This document shows positions 27,945 to 38,321 of a DNA stretch of 64,000 bases, one piece after another (within the stretch, counting starts at the first letter, position 1; every line of letters begins with the position of its first letter). The notes under the pieces are model-generated. The model had not been told where the DNA came from. It saw nothing but the letters and a program-made list of their open reading frames with translations, and did no database searches. The translations under genes and the position numbers were made by a program. This DNA is from Chitinophagaceae bacterium. GTDB taxonomy: Bacteria > Bacteroidota > Bacteroidia > Chitinophagales > Chitinophagaceae. The stretch lies in NCBI GenBank assembly GCA_947372105.1, contig CANBSH010000002.1, positions 41,713 to 105,712 of the forward strand, given 5' to 3'.

Positions 27945-29369
27945 TTGTTCAAGAAGTTAGACATACTAATTCTTCGCGCATTCATTGCGCCTTTTTTGGC
28001 AGCATTGACCATTTGTATTTTCGTGCTCACCATGCAATTTTTCTGGCTCTATATTGATGACTTAGTGGGTAAAGGTTTAGACCTATTCACTATTTTAGAA
28101 TTAGTCGGCTTAGTATCTGTCACTACGTTCACAACTGCCCTTCCTTTAGCTTTACTATTTTCTTCTATCATGACTTTCGGAAATTTAGGAGAAAGTTTTG
28201 AATTAGTTGCCATTAAAGCAGCAGGGATTCCTTTAATACGCTTTATGCGTCCTTTATTTATTTTTGCTCTTTTTTTAGCCGGAGTCGCGTTTTTATTTTC
28301 AAATAATATCATTCCGGTTTCTCAAATGAAACTGACGAACTTAAAGTATGATATCATTGTAGCCAAGCCTGCTATTGATTTGAAAGAAGGGGTGTTTTAT
28401 GATAAGATTGACGGCTACGTTATAAAACTTGGAAAAAAAGAATCCAACGATAGTGTCATTCATAATATTGTCATTTTCGAAAAACGATTTGCACTACAGG
28501 ATAATTATATTATTGCAGAGTCGGGTATTATGCGTGTTTCACCTGATAAAAAATTCCTAGAATTTATTTTGCATGATGGTTGGCGTTATCAAGAACGTGG
28601 TGTGAGGAGTACTACCAACACTGAATTTACTCGACTTTATTTTAAAGAATATAAAAAAGTATTTGACTTAAAAAGTTTTCAAGTTAATAAAGGAAATGAT
28701 AACATTTATGATCCTAAAATGTTAAGTGTTCGTCAATTAAATAAAGCCATTGATTCCATTTCTAATATGGATAGTTTTTTTGTCAAAAGATTCACTCAGG
28801 AGGTAGCCCCTTACTTGCATTTCATGCATTACAAAGACAGCATGGCATTATTTAATAGTCATCCCATTAACTCGGTTACAAATATTCGACAAATCATTCC
28901 AGATTCCATGGCGAATAGTGTGGGCGAATCTGCCAGCTTTCAGTTTAATTCCATAAAAAATAATGTGAAAATTTTAGGAGATATCTACAACGAAACTAAA
29001 AGTTCGGTAGCCATACATAGTATCGAATGGCATCGTAAATTCACTTTATCCATTGCCTGTTTAGTGCTCTTTTTAATAGGTGCTCCACTGGGTTCTATTA
29101 TTCGTAAAGGTGGTTTGGGCACTCCCATGGTCACGGCTATCATCTTTTTTGTATTCTTTTTTCTGCTCAACAATTTTGGTGAAAAGTTTGCGCGCTCTGG
29201 ACAATGGAACGTCTATATGGGAATGTGGCTTTCCACCTTTATTTTAGTGCCCATTGGCATATTTCTAACCTACAAGGCTATGCGCGATTCCCAATTATTT
29301 AATCAGGAATTTTACTACCGACTTTTACATCCAATTAAAGTAACTTTACGTAAGTACTTTAAAAAATAA
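27945..29369 (+). CDS. LptF/LptG (YjgP/YjgQ) family permease
   Basis: The protein has 474 residues from TTG 27945; the nearest in-frame stop upstream is at 27924-27926 with no ATG between, so TTG is the best start. It has transmembrane helices near 15-40, 50-75 and 95-120, a long periplasmic beta-jellyroll-like region (~125-360), and three C-terminal helices. This is the topology of the LPS-export permeases LptF/LptG, which with LptB extract lipopolysaccharide from the inner membrane. Whether it plays the F or G role is not decided here. Spacing suggests an operon with the START-like gene and perhaps the SOD gene (4 bp). Confidence 0.9.
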   Translation: MFKKLDILILRAFIAPFLAALTICIFVLTMQFFWLYIDDLVGKGLDLFTILELVGLVSVTTFTTALPLALLFSSIMTFGNLGESFELVAIKAAGIPLIRFMRPLFIFALFLAGVAFLFSNNIIPVSQMKLTNLKYDIIVAKPAIDLKEGVFYDKIDGYVIKLGKKESNDSVIHNIVIFEKRFALQDNYIIAESGIMRVSPDKKFLEFILHDGWRYQERGVRSTTNTEFTRLYFKEYKKVFDLKSFQVNKGNDNIYDPKMLSVRQLNKAIDSISNMDSFFVKRFTQEVAPYLHFMHYKDSMALFNSHPINSVTNIRQIIPDSMANSVGESASFQFNSIKNNVKILGDIYNETKSSVAIHSIEWHRKFTLSIACLVLFLIGAPLGSIIRKGGLGTPMVTAIIFFVFFFLLNNFGEKFARSGQWNVYMGMWLSTFILVPIGIFLTYKAMRDSQLFNQEFYYRLLHPIKVTLRKYFKK

Positions 29370-29373
29370 AATC

Positions 29374-30108
29374 ATGTCAAAATTAACCTCCAATAGACGC
29401 CAGTTTTTAAAGCAAACTGGAAAGGCGAGTATTGCCATTGCCGCAATGCCCTTAGTAAGTTCTTTTACTTCGGAAAACTTTTTTGCGAATGGAGACTTTC
29501 AACAACAACCTTTACCCTACTCCTATACTGCATTAGAGCCTTATATTGATGCTATAACCATGGAAATACATTACACGAAACACGCTGCTACTTATGCCAA
29601 AAATCTAGCTGACGCATGTGTTGCAGAAAAAGTAGACACCGCACAAATTTCATTGGTAGAAGTATTAAAGAATATTTCAAAATACAGTCCTAAAATGCGC
29701 AACAACGCAGGTGGACATTATAATCATGAATTGTTTTGGCAAATTATGAAACCTGTACCTAACAATGCTCCCTCTGGTAGTTTAGCAGAAGCAATCAATA
29801 AATCATTTGGCAATTTTGCTGAATTTCAAAAAGCATTTGGAGAAGCAGCTAAAGCAAGATTTGGAAGTGGCTGGGCTTGGTTACTGGTAAAATCGGATGG
29901 AAGTTTAGCCGTATCCTCTACTCCCAATCAAGATAATCCATTGATGGATGTAGCTGAAACAAAAGGCTTCCCTATTATTGGTTTAGATGTATGGGAACAT
30001 GCTTACTATTTAAAATACCAAAATAAACGCCCTGATTATATAAATAGTTGGTGGAATATTGTGAATTGGGAAGTAGCGCAAGCGAGATTTGCAAGTGTTG
30101 TAAAATAA
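29374..30108 (+). CDS. Tat-exported superoxide dismutase, Mn-type signature
   Basis: The 244 residues start with a twin-arginine signal (NRRQFLK at 7-13, hydrophobic core 17-31), so export folded to the periplasm is likely. Metal ligands are His66 (EIHYTKHAATY), His118 (NNAGGHYNHELFW), Asp205 and His209 (DVWEHAYYLKYQNKRP). The AGGHxNHxLFW and NQDNPLM signatures favour manganese or cambialistic enzymes over strict iron SODs. It dismutates superoxide. It lies 4 bp after the LptF/G-like gene and 27 bp before a cation exporter gene. Confidence 0.95.
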   Translation: MSKLTSNRRQFLKQTGKASIAIAAMPLVSSFTSENFFANGDFQQQPLPYSYTALEPYIDAITMEIHYTKHAATYAKNLADACVAEKVDTAQISLVEVLKNISKYSPKMRNNAGGHYNHELFWQIMKPVPNNAPSGSLAEAINKSFGNFAEFQKAFGEAAKARFGSGWAWLLVKSDGSLAVSSTPNQDNPLMDVAETKGFPIIGLDVWEHAYYLKYQNKRPDYINSWWNIVNWEVAQARFASVVK

Positions 30109-30135
30109 TTATTTGACCCCTTTATATATAGTCCC

Positions 30136-31122
30136 TTGCAAACGTCAAAACAAAATTTAAGAATACAGTTTTTTGTCACCAGTCTGAGCATCATTCTGTT
30201 TGTATTAAAATTTGTGGCCTATTTTATGACGCACTCTTTGTCTGTATTATCAGATGCGTTAGAAAGTATTGTGAATGTATTGGCTGGTATCATTGGTTTA
30301 TATAGTTTATATGTGGCTTCTAAACCAAAAGATAAAGAACATCCATATGGACATGGTAAAGCCGAATTTATATCTGCTGCATTTGAAGGGAGTTTAATTA
30401 TCACCGCAGGCTGTATCATTTTATACGAATCCATTGATACTTTTTTTGATCCCAAACCATTACATGATTTGGATAATGGTATTTGGGTATTATTAATTAC
30501 GGCTGTTTTAAATATGGCAGCCGGGTTATTTGCAAAAGCCTTGGGTAAAAAAAATAAATCACTAGCACTAACGTCAAGTGGGCAACATTTATTAATTGAT
30601 AGCTACACCACTTATGCAGTTGTTGTTGGAATTGGATTAGTCATATATACAGGATACAAATGGATAGATGTAACTATTGCGATTTTTATGGGTTTATGGA
30701 TTATATATAATGGATATAAAATTATTAGAGAATCTTTAGCGGGCATAATGGATGAAGCAGATATGGCTTTGTTAGAAGAAGTAATTACGGAATTAAATTT
30801 ATCAAGAGCAGTGCAATGGATAGACTTGCATAACTTAAGAGTGATTAAGTATGGCGCCTTAATGCATATTGATTGTCATTTGACTGTGCCTTGGTATTAT
30901 AATGTGAATGAGGCGCATGGAGCAGTAGACGGATTTACACAGTTAATCAAAAATAAATTTGGAGATAGTGTTGAATTTTTTGTGCACACCGATGGTTGTA
31001 TGCCATTTAGTTGTCCTATATGCACTATGGAAAATTGCGAAAAAAGAAAATCCCCTTTTCAAGAAAAATTAAATTGGTCTCTTGAAAACGTATTATCAGA
31101 TTTAAAACATCAATTAAAATAA
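30136..31122 (+). CDS. Cation diffusion facilitator transporter with Cys-rich C-terminus
   Basis: The protein has 328 residues from TTG 30136. About six transmembrane helices lie in residues 12-200. Metal-site sequences LSDALESIVN (helix 2) and LLIDSYTTY (helix 5) fit the CDF two-site pattern. HPYGHGKAE, a CDF loop motif, is near 73-81. The cytoplasmic C-terminal domain carries DLHNLRVIKYG and ends with cysteines 288, 293, 296 and 301, unusual for the family. CDF proteins export Zn, Fe, Mn or Co by proton exchange; the metal is undetermined. The SOD neighbour makes Mn or Fe handling worth testing. Confidence 0.92.
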   Translation: MQTSKQNLRIQFFVTSLSIILFVLKFVAYFMTHSLSVLSDALESIVNVLAGIIGLYSLYVASKPKDKEHPYGHGKAEFISAAFEGSLIITAGCIILYESIDTFFDPKPLHDLDNGIWVLLITAVLNMAAGLFAKALGKKNKSLALTSSGQHLLIDSYTTYAVVVGIGLVIYTGYKWIDVTIAIFMGLWIIYNGYKIIRESLAGIMDEADMALLEEVITELNLSRAVQWIDLHNLRVIKYGALMHIDCHLTVPWYYNVNEAHGAVDGFTQLIKNKFGDSVEFFVHTDGCMPFSCPICTMENCEKRKSPFQEKLNWSLENVLSDLKHQLK

Positions 31123-31128
31123 ATTAAG

Positions 31129-32496
31129 ATGCAGGCTTGGAAAAATTATCAAGAAGAAAACAAGGATCGTTTTTTAAACGAGTTATTAGACTTATTAAGA
31201 ATTCCTAGTGTTAGTGCAAAGTCGGAACATAATGCAGATATGTTGGCTTGCGCAAAAGCAGTAGAGCAATCATTAAAAAATGCGGGGGCACCAGTGACTA
31301 AAATATATGTAACAGCAGGTCATCCTATTGTGTATGCTGAAATTATCACAGACCCTAGCTTACCTACTGTTTTAGTATATGGACACTATGATGTACAACC
31401 TGCCGATCCTTTAGAACTATGGAAAAGCGGTCCCTTTGAACCAACCATTATAGATGGAAAAATATTTGCACGTGGATCATGTGATGACAAAGGACAATTT
31501 TATATGCATGTAAAAGCTTTGGAGATCATGACCCAAACAAAATCATTGTGCACGAATATTAAATTCATCATTGAAGGAGAGGAAGAAATTGGAAGTCCAA
31601 ACCTTGCTGATTTTGTAAAGTCACATACCGATTTGTTAAAGGCAGATGTGATATTAATTAGTGATACTGCCATGATTAGCATGGACAACCCATCCATTGA
31701 TATTGGGGTACGCGGATTAAGTTATATTGAAGTAGAAGTCACCGGACCAAATCGTGATTTACATAGTGGTGTTTATGGAGGCGCGGTTGCTAATCCTATT
31801 ACCATTTTATCTAAAATGATTGCCGCTTGTCATGATGAAAATAATCATATAACCATTCCTGGATTTTATGATGATGTGATAGCCTCTACAACAGCAGAAA
31901 GAACCAAAATGGCCGAAGCTCCCTTTGATGAATCAGAATTTAAAGAGGATTTAGGCATTGGGCAAGTTTGGGGGGAGAAAGGATATAGTACCAACGAACG
32001 CACTGGCATTCGACCTACATTAGAAGTGAATGGAATATGGGGTGGTTATACAGGCGAAGGAGCGAAAACCGTATTGCCTTCTAAAGCTTTTGCAAAAATT
32101 TCTTGTCGTTTGGTGCCTAATCAATCTTCGGCAAAAATTACTGAAATGGTATTGTCCTATTTCAAAAAAATAGCACCTGCACATGTAACAGTAAATGCTT
32201 TTGAACATCATGGAGGAGAACCTTATATCACACCTATCGATTCACATGAATACCAAAGTGCTGCGAAAGCTATTGCAACTACGTTTGGCAAAGAACCTAT
32301 TCCTGTAAGAGGGGGTGGCAGTATTCCTATTTGCTCTTTATTTGAAAAAGAATTAGGATTGAAAATTGTATTTATGGGCTTTGGTTTAGATAGTGATAAT
32401 TTACATAGCCCAAATGAAAAATTTGATATCGTAAATTTTTATAAGGGCATTGAAACCATTCCCTACTTTCATCAATACTTTGCAGAAAAAAAATAG
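31129..32496 (+). CDS. M20-family dipeptidase
   Basis: This 455-residue di-zinc peptidase has first ligand His86 in VLVYGHYDVQP, bridging Asp119 in GSCDDKGQF, and Glu152/Glu153 in EGEEEIGS (catalytic base and ligand). Later metal residues lie in ISDTAM and in NLHSPNEKF near the C-terminus. The RDLHSGVYGG sequence belongs to the lid/dimerisation domain. It matches the cytosolic carnosinase-like M20 branch. No signal peptide. Six bp after the CDF gene. Confidence 0.93.
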   Translation: MQAWKNYQEENKDRFLNELLDLLRIPSVSAKSEHNADMLACAKAVEQSLKNAGAPVTKIYVTAGHPIVYAEIITDPSLPTVLVYGHYDVQPADPLELWKSGPFEPTIIDGKIFARGSCDDKGQFYMHVKALEIMTQTKSLCTNIKFIIEGEEEIGSPNLADFVKSHTDLLKADVILISDTAMISMDNPSIDIGVRGLSYIEVEVTGPNRDLHSGVYGGAVANPITILSKMIAACHDENNHITIPGFYDDVIASTTAERTKMAEAPFDESEFKEDLGIGQVWGEKGYSTNERTGIRPTLEVNGIWGGYTGEGAKTVLPSKAFAKISCRLVPNQSSAKITEMVLSYFKKIAPAHVTVNAFEHHGGEPYITPIDSHEYQSAAKAIATTFGKEPIPVRGGGSIPICSLFEKELGLKIVFMGFGLDSDNLHSPNEKFDIVNFYKGIETIPYFHQYFAEKK

Positions 32497-32499
32497 TGC

Positions 32500-32907
32500 A
32501 TGAAGGCAGAGGCTGGAAATACAAAAAAAGAAACAGGTAAAGTACGTATAGATAAATACTTATGGTCTATTCGTGTCTTTAAAACAAGGTCTCAAGCCAC
32601 AGAAGCCATTGATAAAGGGAGAGTAAAGTTGAAAGGAGAAAATATTAAGCCTTCACGAAACGTGGTGGTGGGTGATGTATACGAAGCAAGGACAGAACAT
32701 AAAAACTGGACGCTTCGTGTGACTCAATTACTTGAATCTCGCATGGCATATGCGGAAGCCATCAAATATTATGAGGATTTATCCCCTATTGAAGAAAAAG
32801 AAAGAATCAATATGGTAGCGGCTTCCTTCCAAACCGGAAAAAGGTTAAGTAAAGTAGGTCGACCTACTAAAAAAAATCGACGCGAATTAGGCAATTTTCT
32901 TGACTAG
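32500..32907 (+). CDS. S4-domain RNA-binding protein, Hsp15-like
   Basis: The 135 residues include an S4 domain at ~18-70 (IDKYLWSIRVFKTRSQATEAI core) and a basic C-terminal extension ending in RPTKKNRRELGNFL. This is the layout of heat-shock protein 15 (HslR), which binds stalled 50S-nascent-chain complexes. It lies 3 bp after the dipeptidase stop. The start is ATG 32500. Confidence 0.88.
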   Translation: MKAEAGNTKKETGKVRIDKYLWSIRVFKTRSQATEAIDKGRVKLKGENIKPSRNVVVGDVYEARTEHKNWTLRVTQLLESRMAYAEAIKYYEDLSPIEEKERINMVAASFQTGKRLSKVGRPTKKNRRELGNFLD

Positions 32908-32915
32908 ACTTGTTT

Positions 32916-32923
32916 TATATTTG
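32916..32923 (+). promoter_or_regulatory. -7 box (TATATTTG) directly before trmD
   Basis: Exact TAnnTTTG match ending four bases before the trmD ATG at 32928, the same spacing as for rlmN. Confidence 0.55.
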
Positions 32924-32927
32924 CCTT

Positions 32928-33608
32928 ATGACAATCGAAATTATTTGTGCCGTTCCTGAATTATTACAAAGCCCTTTTGAGCATAGTATTATGAAGCGTG
33001 CGCAAGAACGCGGATTGCTATCTCTTAAAATACATTCCCTTCGTAAGTGGGCGATTAATAAACACGGCCAAATTGATGATTATCAATATGGCGGGGGTGC
33101 AGGTATGGTGATGATGTGCGAGCCCTTAGCCAATGCAATTGACGAATTACAGCAAGAAGGAAAATTTGATGAAATAATTTTCATGACCCCGGATGGAAAA
33201 ACTTTTGACCAAAAGCAAACCAATAGTTTATCCTTAAAAAACAGAATACTTATTATTTGCGGTCATTATAAAGGAATAGATCAACGCATTCGTGATTTAT
33301 ACGTAACCCTGGAAATATCAATAGGCGACTATGTTTTGAGTGGAGGTGAATTAGCTGCCGCCGTTATTGTGGACGCCATTGGTCGTGTCATTCCAGGTGT
33401 CATTAATGATGAGACCTCAGCACTCACCGATTCTTTTCAAGACAATTTATTAGCGCCCCCTGTATATTCTAGACCCGCCGAATTTAGAGGTTTAGAAGTA
33501 CCCCCAGTTTTACTCACAGGAGACCCCAAAAAAGTGGAACAATGGCGCCTAGAACAAGCCTTGGCGAGAACCAAGGAACGCAGACCTGATATTTTGGACA
33601 AAGAATAA
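32928..33608 (+). CDS. trmD: tRNA (guanine37-N1)-methyltransferase
   Basis: Start chosen at ATG 32928 (226 residues, MTIEIICAVPE). A TTG at 32910 would add six residues and run through the candidate promoter. SPOUT-class knot sequences are visible: GGGAGMVMMCEPL (~48-60), IICGHYKGIDQRI and DYVLSGGELAA. It methylates N1 of G37 next to the anticodon to prevent frameshifting. It lies away from rpsP/rimM, with which it is often clustered in other bacteria. Confidence 0.97.
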   Translation: MTIEIICAVPELLQSPFEHSIMKRAQERGLLSLKIHSLRKWAINKHGQIDDYQYGGGAGMVMMCEPLANAIDELQQEGKFDEIIFMTPDGKTFDQKQTNSLSLKNRILIICGHYKGIDQRIRDLYVTLEISIGDYVLSGGELAAAVIVDAIGRVIPGVINDETSALTDSFQDNLLAPPVYSRPAEFRGLEVPPVLLTGDPKKVEQWRLEQALARTKERRPDILDKE

Positions 33609-33696
33609 CCTTCTGTCCTTTATTATTGCCATTTTCACCTATCTAAGCCAAATATTTAATAAGTTCGATGATATTTGCAGCACTTTAACTTAAAAA

Positions 33697-35919
33697 ATGA
33701 TTCATCGTTTCCTGCTTGCTTTTTTATTAATTATTACGGGGACTTCTATAGGAGTGGCTCAAAATATTTCTGATTTTCAGAAACAATTTCAATTAAACAT
33801 CACGGCAACGAGTACCGAAATAAAAATTGATGGTTTATTAGAAGAGCCAATTTGGAAAACGGCTCAAAAAGTAAGCATTGATAATAAAAAATATCCCAAT
33901 AATATTGGCAAGCCTCAACAAGCAACTGAAGCCATGTGCACTTTTGATGATAAAAATATGTATTTCGCATTCATTGTACATAGTAAAGGGGATCAACTTA
34001 TTAAAAGTTTAAAAAGAGATGTTGGATATGAAGGTAGTGACGGAATCTCTATTGTATTGGATCCTTTAAACCAAAAAACAAATGGATTCTTTTTTGTATT
34101 GACCGCTTCCAATGTTCAGTCCGAAGATCAGTTATCATCTAGTAGCGAAGATAAACCAAGCTGGAGCTGGGATACGAGATGGTATTCTGCTACAAAAATA
34201 TATGAAGACTATTGGATTGCAGAAATTGCTATCCCCTTTAAATCATTAAGATATAATGAACTCCAAACTGTTTGGGGCATTAATTTTTTGAGGGCCGATT
34301 TTAAGTCCAATGAATACAATTGTTGGACTAGAGTGGTTCCCACTTTTCATTCCTATGATTTAGGATATACTGGCATGGTAACTTTCCCTAGCAAATTGCC
34401 TCCCAATAACAATAATATTATTTTACAGCCATTCGTCACAGGTAATGCCACTCAAGACCATGAAAGTGCCAATGCACATGGAGGTACAGGGAATGCAGGT
34501 TTTGATGCAAAATTCACATTGAATTCGTCTTTGAATATGGATGTTACAGTCAACCCTGATTTTTCACAAGTAGAAATAGATCAACAAGTCACCAACCTCA
34601 CTCGTTTCAATATTTTTCTTCCTGAAAAAAGAAATTTTTTCATGGAAAATTCAGACTTGTTTGCTGGATTTGGAAATCCCCTTTACAAGCCATTTTATTC
34701 TAGGACAATTGGATTAGATAAAGAGGGAAATCAAATCCCCATCCTATTAGGAGCAAGATTATCGGGTAATTTATCGCCCACTGTAAGAATAGGTTTAATG
34801 AATATGCAAACTGGGAAAAAAGGCGATTATTCTCCCGAAAATTTCACTGCTTTTACAATGCAAAAAAGATTTTGGGCTCGGTCTGTAATTAAAGGCTACT
34901 TTTTAAATAGAGAAAACTTTATTTCAGAAGAAAAAGCGGCCATGAACCCATTGGACCGATTTGGTCGCAATGCAGGTGTCAGTTTTAATTATACGAATAG
35001 TGATGGCACTAAAAATGTAGAAGTCAATTATCATCATTCTATCAAACCAACTATTCAAAATCAAAATGGGTATGTGGATGCCAGCATTACTAGAACCATC
35101 AAAAACACAACTTATACTGCCTACGTAGGTAATGTGGGAAAGAATTATTACACCGACATGGGATATGTGCAACGCATTGAAAACTACGATGCCATAAGAG
35201 ATACGGTGATACGACAAGGTTATAAAAATTTATTTGGCAACATATCTCATAAAATATTTTTCGAAAAGGGGCCTATAGGTAGGATTCAGTTTAATTTGGA
35301 AGAACTAGTTAATTTTACTCCTGACAATACGTTCAATGAAAATGAATTAAATTTTAGAGCAAGTTTGGAAATGAAAAATTCATCTGGCTTGAGTTTACAA
35401 AGCTCCAGTAATAATTTGAATTTACTATTTCCTACACAACCTGCAGATGGCAAGCCTTTACCTATTGGGACCTATCAATACACAAATTATAATTTGATGT
35501 ATTTCTCCGATATGCGAAAACTTTTTAGTTACCGCGTGGGGGTATTTGCTGGAGAATATTACAATGGAACGGTGCATGGCTGGGGAGCAGGTATTAATTG
35601 GCGCAAACAACCACGCTTAAATATTGATATTAATTTTCAACTCAATGAAATTAGTTTGCCTCATCCCTATGGCTCTGCAAAGTTATTGTTAATCGCTCCC
35701 AAGATAGAATACAACTTTAACACTAAACTATTCTGGACTAGCTTCATACAATACAATACACAAAGCAATAACTTTAACATTAATAGTAGATTACAGTATA
35801 GATATCGACCTATGAGTGACTTCTATTTAGTATACACTGATAATTATTTTACTGATCCTTTATTCAAAAATAAAAATAGAGCGCTTATCTTTAAGTTCAG
35901 TTATTGGTTTAATTTATAA
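33697..35919 (+). CDS. Outer-membrane protein with CBM9-like and DUF5916 domains
   Basis: The 740 residues have a signal peptide at 1-22 ([22 protein letters not shown]). A carbohydrate-binding family 9-like beta domain (~38-225: [19 protein letters not shown]) is followed by a DUF5916 region (~235-740). The latter is beta-strand rich, with [20 protein letters not shown] and [16 protein letters not shown], and ends FKFSYWFNL, an outer-membrane-barrel-like terminus. This architecture is common in Bacteroidota and of unknown function. It stands 88 bp after trmD and 13 bp before the adenine deaminase gene. Confidence 0.9.
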   Translation: MIHRFLLAFLLIITGTSIGVAQNISDFQKQFQLNITATSTEIKIDGLLEEPIWKTAQKVSIDNKKYPNNIGKPQQATEAMCTFDDKNMYFAFIVHSKGDQLIKSLKRDVGYEGSDGISIVLDPLNQKTNGFFFVLTASNVQSEDQLSSSSEDKPSWSWDTRWYSATKIYEDYWIAEIAIPFKSLRYNELQTVWGINFLRADFKSNEYNCWTRVVPTFHSYDLGYTGMVTFPSKLPPNNNNIILQPFVTGNATQDHESANAHGGTGNAGFDAKFTLNSSLNMDVTVNPDFSQVEIDQQVTNLTRFNIFLPEKRNFFMENSDLFAGFGNPLYKPFYSRTIGLDKEGNQIPILLGARLSGNLSPTVRIGLMNMQTGKKGDYSPENFTAFTMQKRFWARSVIKGYFLNRENFISEEKAAMNPLDRFGRNAGVSFNYTNSDGTKNVEVNYHHSIKPTIQNQNGYVDASITRTIKNTTYTAYVGNVGKNYYTDMGYVQRIENYDAIRDTVIRQGYKNLFGNISHKIFFEKGPIGRIQFNLEELVNFTPDNTFNENELNFRASLEMKNSSGLSLQSSSNNLNLLFPTQPADGKPLPIGTYQYTNYNLMYFSDMRKLFSYRVGVFAGEYYNGTVHGWGAGINWRKQPRLNIDINFQLNEISLPHPYGSAKLLLIAPKIEYNFNTKLFWTSFIQYNTQSNNFNINSRLQYRYRPMSDFYLVYTDNYFTDPLFKNKNRALIFKFSYWFNL

Positions 35920-35932
35920 TAAACCCCACCCC

Positions 35933-37567
35933 ATGAGTGCTCAGTTTACGGTTACTGGACAATATGTAGACATATTAGGCAAAAAGATTTTCCCGGCAAT
36001 GGTGACTGTCAAAGACGGAATCATTGCAAGTGTTACCCACTGCGAGGAAGCAACCAATCATTATATATTACCAGGTTTTATAGATAGTCATGTACATATT
36101 GAAAGCAGTATGTTAATCCCAAGTTCTTTTGCAAGGTTGGCAGTGACGCATGGCACAATTGGTACGATTAGTGACCCCCATGAAATAGCGAATGTTTGTG
36201 GGATAGAAGGCGTTTATTATATGATTGAGAATGGGAAAAAAGTTCCATTTCATTTTTTCTTTGGAGCACCCAGTTGTGTGCCAGCAACTAATTTTGAAAC
36301 AGCAGGTGCTGCTATAGATAGTGAACAAATAAAAAACTTACTTGCATCAGAAGATATTTATTATTTAAGTGAAATGATGAATTTCCCAGGAGTGTTGTAT
36401 GAAGAGGAGGAAGTGATGAAAAAAATAAGAGCCGCACATAAATCAGGGAAACCTGTGGATGGTCATGCTCCTGGATTAAGAGGCGAAGAAGCTAAAAAAT
36501 ATATTGAAGCAGGAATAAGTACCGATCACGAATGTTTTACAATCGAGGAAGCCATAGATAAATTAAGCTATGGCATGAAAATATTAATTAGAGAAGGAAG
36601 TGCGGCTAAAAATTTTGAAGCTTTACATGAATTAATTGATGATCATCCTAGCATGATGATGTTATGTAGTGATGATAAGCACCCCGACAGTTTACTAGAG
36701 GGTCATATCAATCAATTATGTGCGCGCGCCGTAGCAAAAGGGTTGGATGTATTTAATGTATTAAGAGCGGCTTGTATCAATCCAGTAATACATTATTCCC
36801 TACCCACAGGAAAAGTGCAGCCTAATGATTCTGCCAACTTTATAGTGGTCAAAGATTTAGTGAACTTTGAAGTAACACAAACTTATATTCAAGGAAACTT
36901 AGTGGCAGAAAACGGAATAAGCTTAATTCCACATATTGAAGAAGGTGCTATTAATCAATTTAACGCGACATCTATTCAAGGAAAGGACCTGAGCCTATCT
37001 GTCAATGAATATCCTACACAAAATGGAAATATCCCAGTCATTGAAGCCATCGATGGACAATTAATTACCCATTGCTTATGGATGCCCCCCACTATTGAAA
37101 ATGAATTTTTAGTGTCCAATACACAAACCGATATTTTAAAAATCGTAGTTTATAATAGATATTTTAATGCACCTCCTAAAATCGCTTTCATTAAAAATTT
37201 TGGGTTTCAAGAAGGAGCCATTGCTTCAACAGTAGCACATGATAGTCATAATATTATTGCGGTGGGAGTAGATGATGAGAGTATAGCGATAGCCATCAAT
37301 TTAGTGATTCAGGAAAAAGGCGGTGTCAGCTGTGTTTCATCCCATGATGAAAAAGTATTGGGCCTGCCTGTGGCTGGATTAATGAGCAATGAAGATCCTT
37401 ATGAAGTAGCAGCCAATTATACCATTATTGATAAGATGTCCAAACAACTTGGAAGTTCTTTGGGGTCTCCCTTTATGACACTGAGTTTCATGGCATTATT
37501 AGTAATTCCGCATTTGAAATTAAGTGACAAAGGATTGTTTGATGGAGATCAGTTTAAATTATATTAA
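35933..37567 (+). CDS. ade: Adenine deaminase
   Basis: This 544-residue amidohydrolase converts adenine to hypoxanthine and ammonia. The metal-binding [12 protein letters not shown] segment places His53 and His55. [17 protein letters not shown] and VDGHAPGL follow, and the C-terminal domain includes [15 protein letters not shown]. Length is normal for bacterial Ade. The stop codon lies inside a 19-bp tandem duplication. upp follows after 64 bp, giving a purine/pyrimidine base-salvage pair. Confidence 0.95.
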   Translation: MSAQFTVTGQYVDILGKKIFPAMVTVKDGIIASVTHCEEATNHYILPGFIDSHVHIESSMLIPSSFARLAVTHGTIGTISDPHEIANVCGIEGVYYMIENGKKVPFHFFFGAPSCVPATNFETAGAAIDSEQIKNLLASEDIYYLSEMMNFPGVLYEEEEVMKKIRAAHKSGKPVDGHAPGLRGEEAKKYIEAGISTDHECFTIEEAIDKLSYGMKILIREGSAAKNFEALHELIDDHPSMMMLCSDDKHPDSLLEGHINQLCARAVAKGLDVFNVLRAACINPVIHYSLPTGKVQPNDSANFIVVKDLVNFEVTQTYIQGNLVAENGISLIPHIEEGAINQFNATSIQGKDLSLSVNEYPTQNGNIPVIEAIDGQLITHCLWMPPTIENEFLVSNTQTDILKIVVYNRYFNAPPKIAFIKNFGFQEGAIASTVAHDSHNIIAVGVDDESIAIAINLVIQEKGGVSCVSSHDEKVLGLPVAGLMSNEDPYEVAANYTIIDKMSKQLGSSLGSPFMTLSFMALLVIPHLKLSDKGLFDGDQFKLY

Positions 37568-37600
37568 ATTTGGATAGAAGAATTAAATTTGGATGGAAGA
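37563..37600. repeat. 19-bp tandem duplication across the ade stop codon
   Basis: Two adjacent copies, ATTAAATTTGGATAGAAGA (37563-37581) and ATTAAATTTGGATGGAAGA (37582-37600), differ at one base. The first contains the ade stop TAA. Probably a recent slippage duplication. Confidence 0.85.
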
Positions 37601-37631
37601 AATTGAGTTTTAAAAAAATAATGAGCATTTT

Positions 37632-38285
37632 ATGGTACATCATTTAAGCGAGCAACATAGTTTACTTAGTAATTGGATAGCAGAAATTAGAGATGTATCT
37701 ATACAAAAAGATAGGATGCGTTTTAGAAGAAATATAGAACGTATTGGTGAAGTCATTGCATATGAAATGAGTAAGGGCTTCGCAAGTAATATAAACCCTA
37801 CTACTACGCCATTAGGTATTCATCATTCTAAAGTATTAGCAGAACAACCCGTCATAGCTACCGTATTAAGAGCAGGCTTACCCTTGCATCAAGGCATGTT
37901 GAATTATTTTGACAAAGCCGACAATGCATTTATATCAGCTTATCGCAAACATCATCCCGATGGCAGTTTTGAAATTAGTATTGAATATTTGAGTTGCCCC
38001 AACTTAAACAATCGTATTTTAATTGTAGCAGATCCCATGTTAGCTACTGGCGCCTCTTTAGTGGAGACCATTCTTGCAATTACTAAAACTCAAAAACCTA
38101 AGGAAATTCATATTGCAGTAGCCATAGCGAGCAAAAAAGGAATTGAAGCCGTAGAAGCCGCATTGGGTAAGGATATCCCTATTTGGTGTGGTGATATTGA
38201 CGACACTTTAAACGACAAAAGCTATATCATACCTGGCTTGGGTGATGCAGGGGACCTAGCTTATGGGACGAAAATGCAATCCTAA
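37632..38285 (+). CDS. upp: Uracil phosphoribosyltransferase
   Basis: The 217 residues carry a type I PRTase fold with PRPP-binding loop ADPMLATGASLVETI, the uracil-site region GLGDAGDLAYGT at the C-terminus, and RAGLPLHQGML. It converts uracil and PRPP to UMP. ATG 37632 gives the family length. It lies downstream of ade. Confidence 0.95.
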   Translation: MVHHLSEQHSLLSNWIAEIRDVSIQKDRMRFRRNIERIGEVIAYEMSKGFASNINPTTTPLGIHHSKVLAEQPVIATVLRAGLPLHQGMLNYFDKADNAFISAYRKHHPDGSFEISIEYLSCPNLNNRILIVADPMLATGASLVETILAITKTQKPKEIHIAVAIASKKGIEAVEAALGKDIPIWCGDIDDTLNDKSYIIPGLGDAGDLAYGTKMQS

Positions 38286-38297
38286 ATAGGGACTTCG

Positions 38298-38305
38298 TAT
38301 CTTTA
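38298..38305 (+). promoter_or_regulatory. Candidate -7 box (TATCTTTA) for the EI24-like gene
   Basis: One mismatch to TAnnTTTG, 16 bp before the TTG start at 38322 and just after the upp stop. Confidence 0.3.
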
Positions 38306-38321
38306 ATGCAAAACCAGCCCC

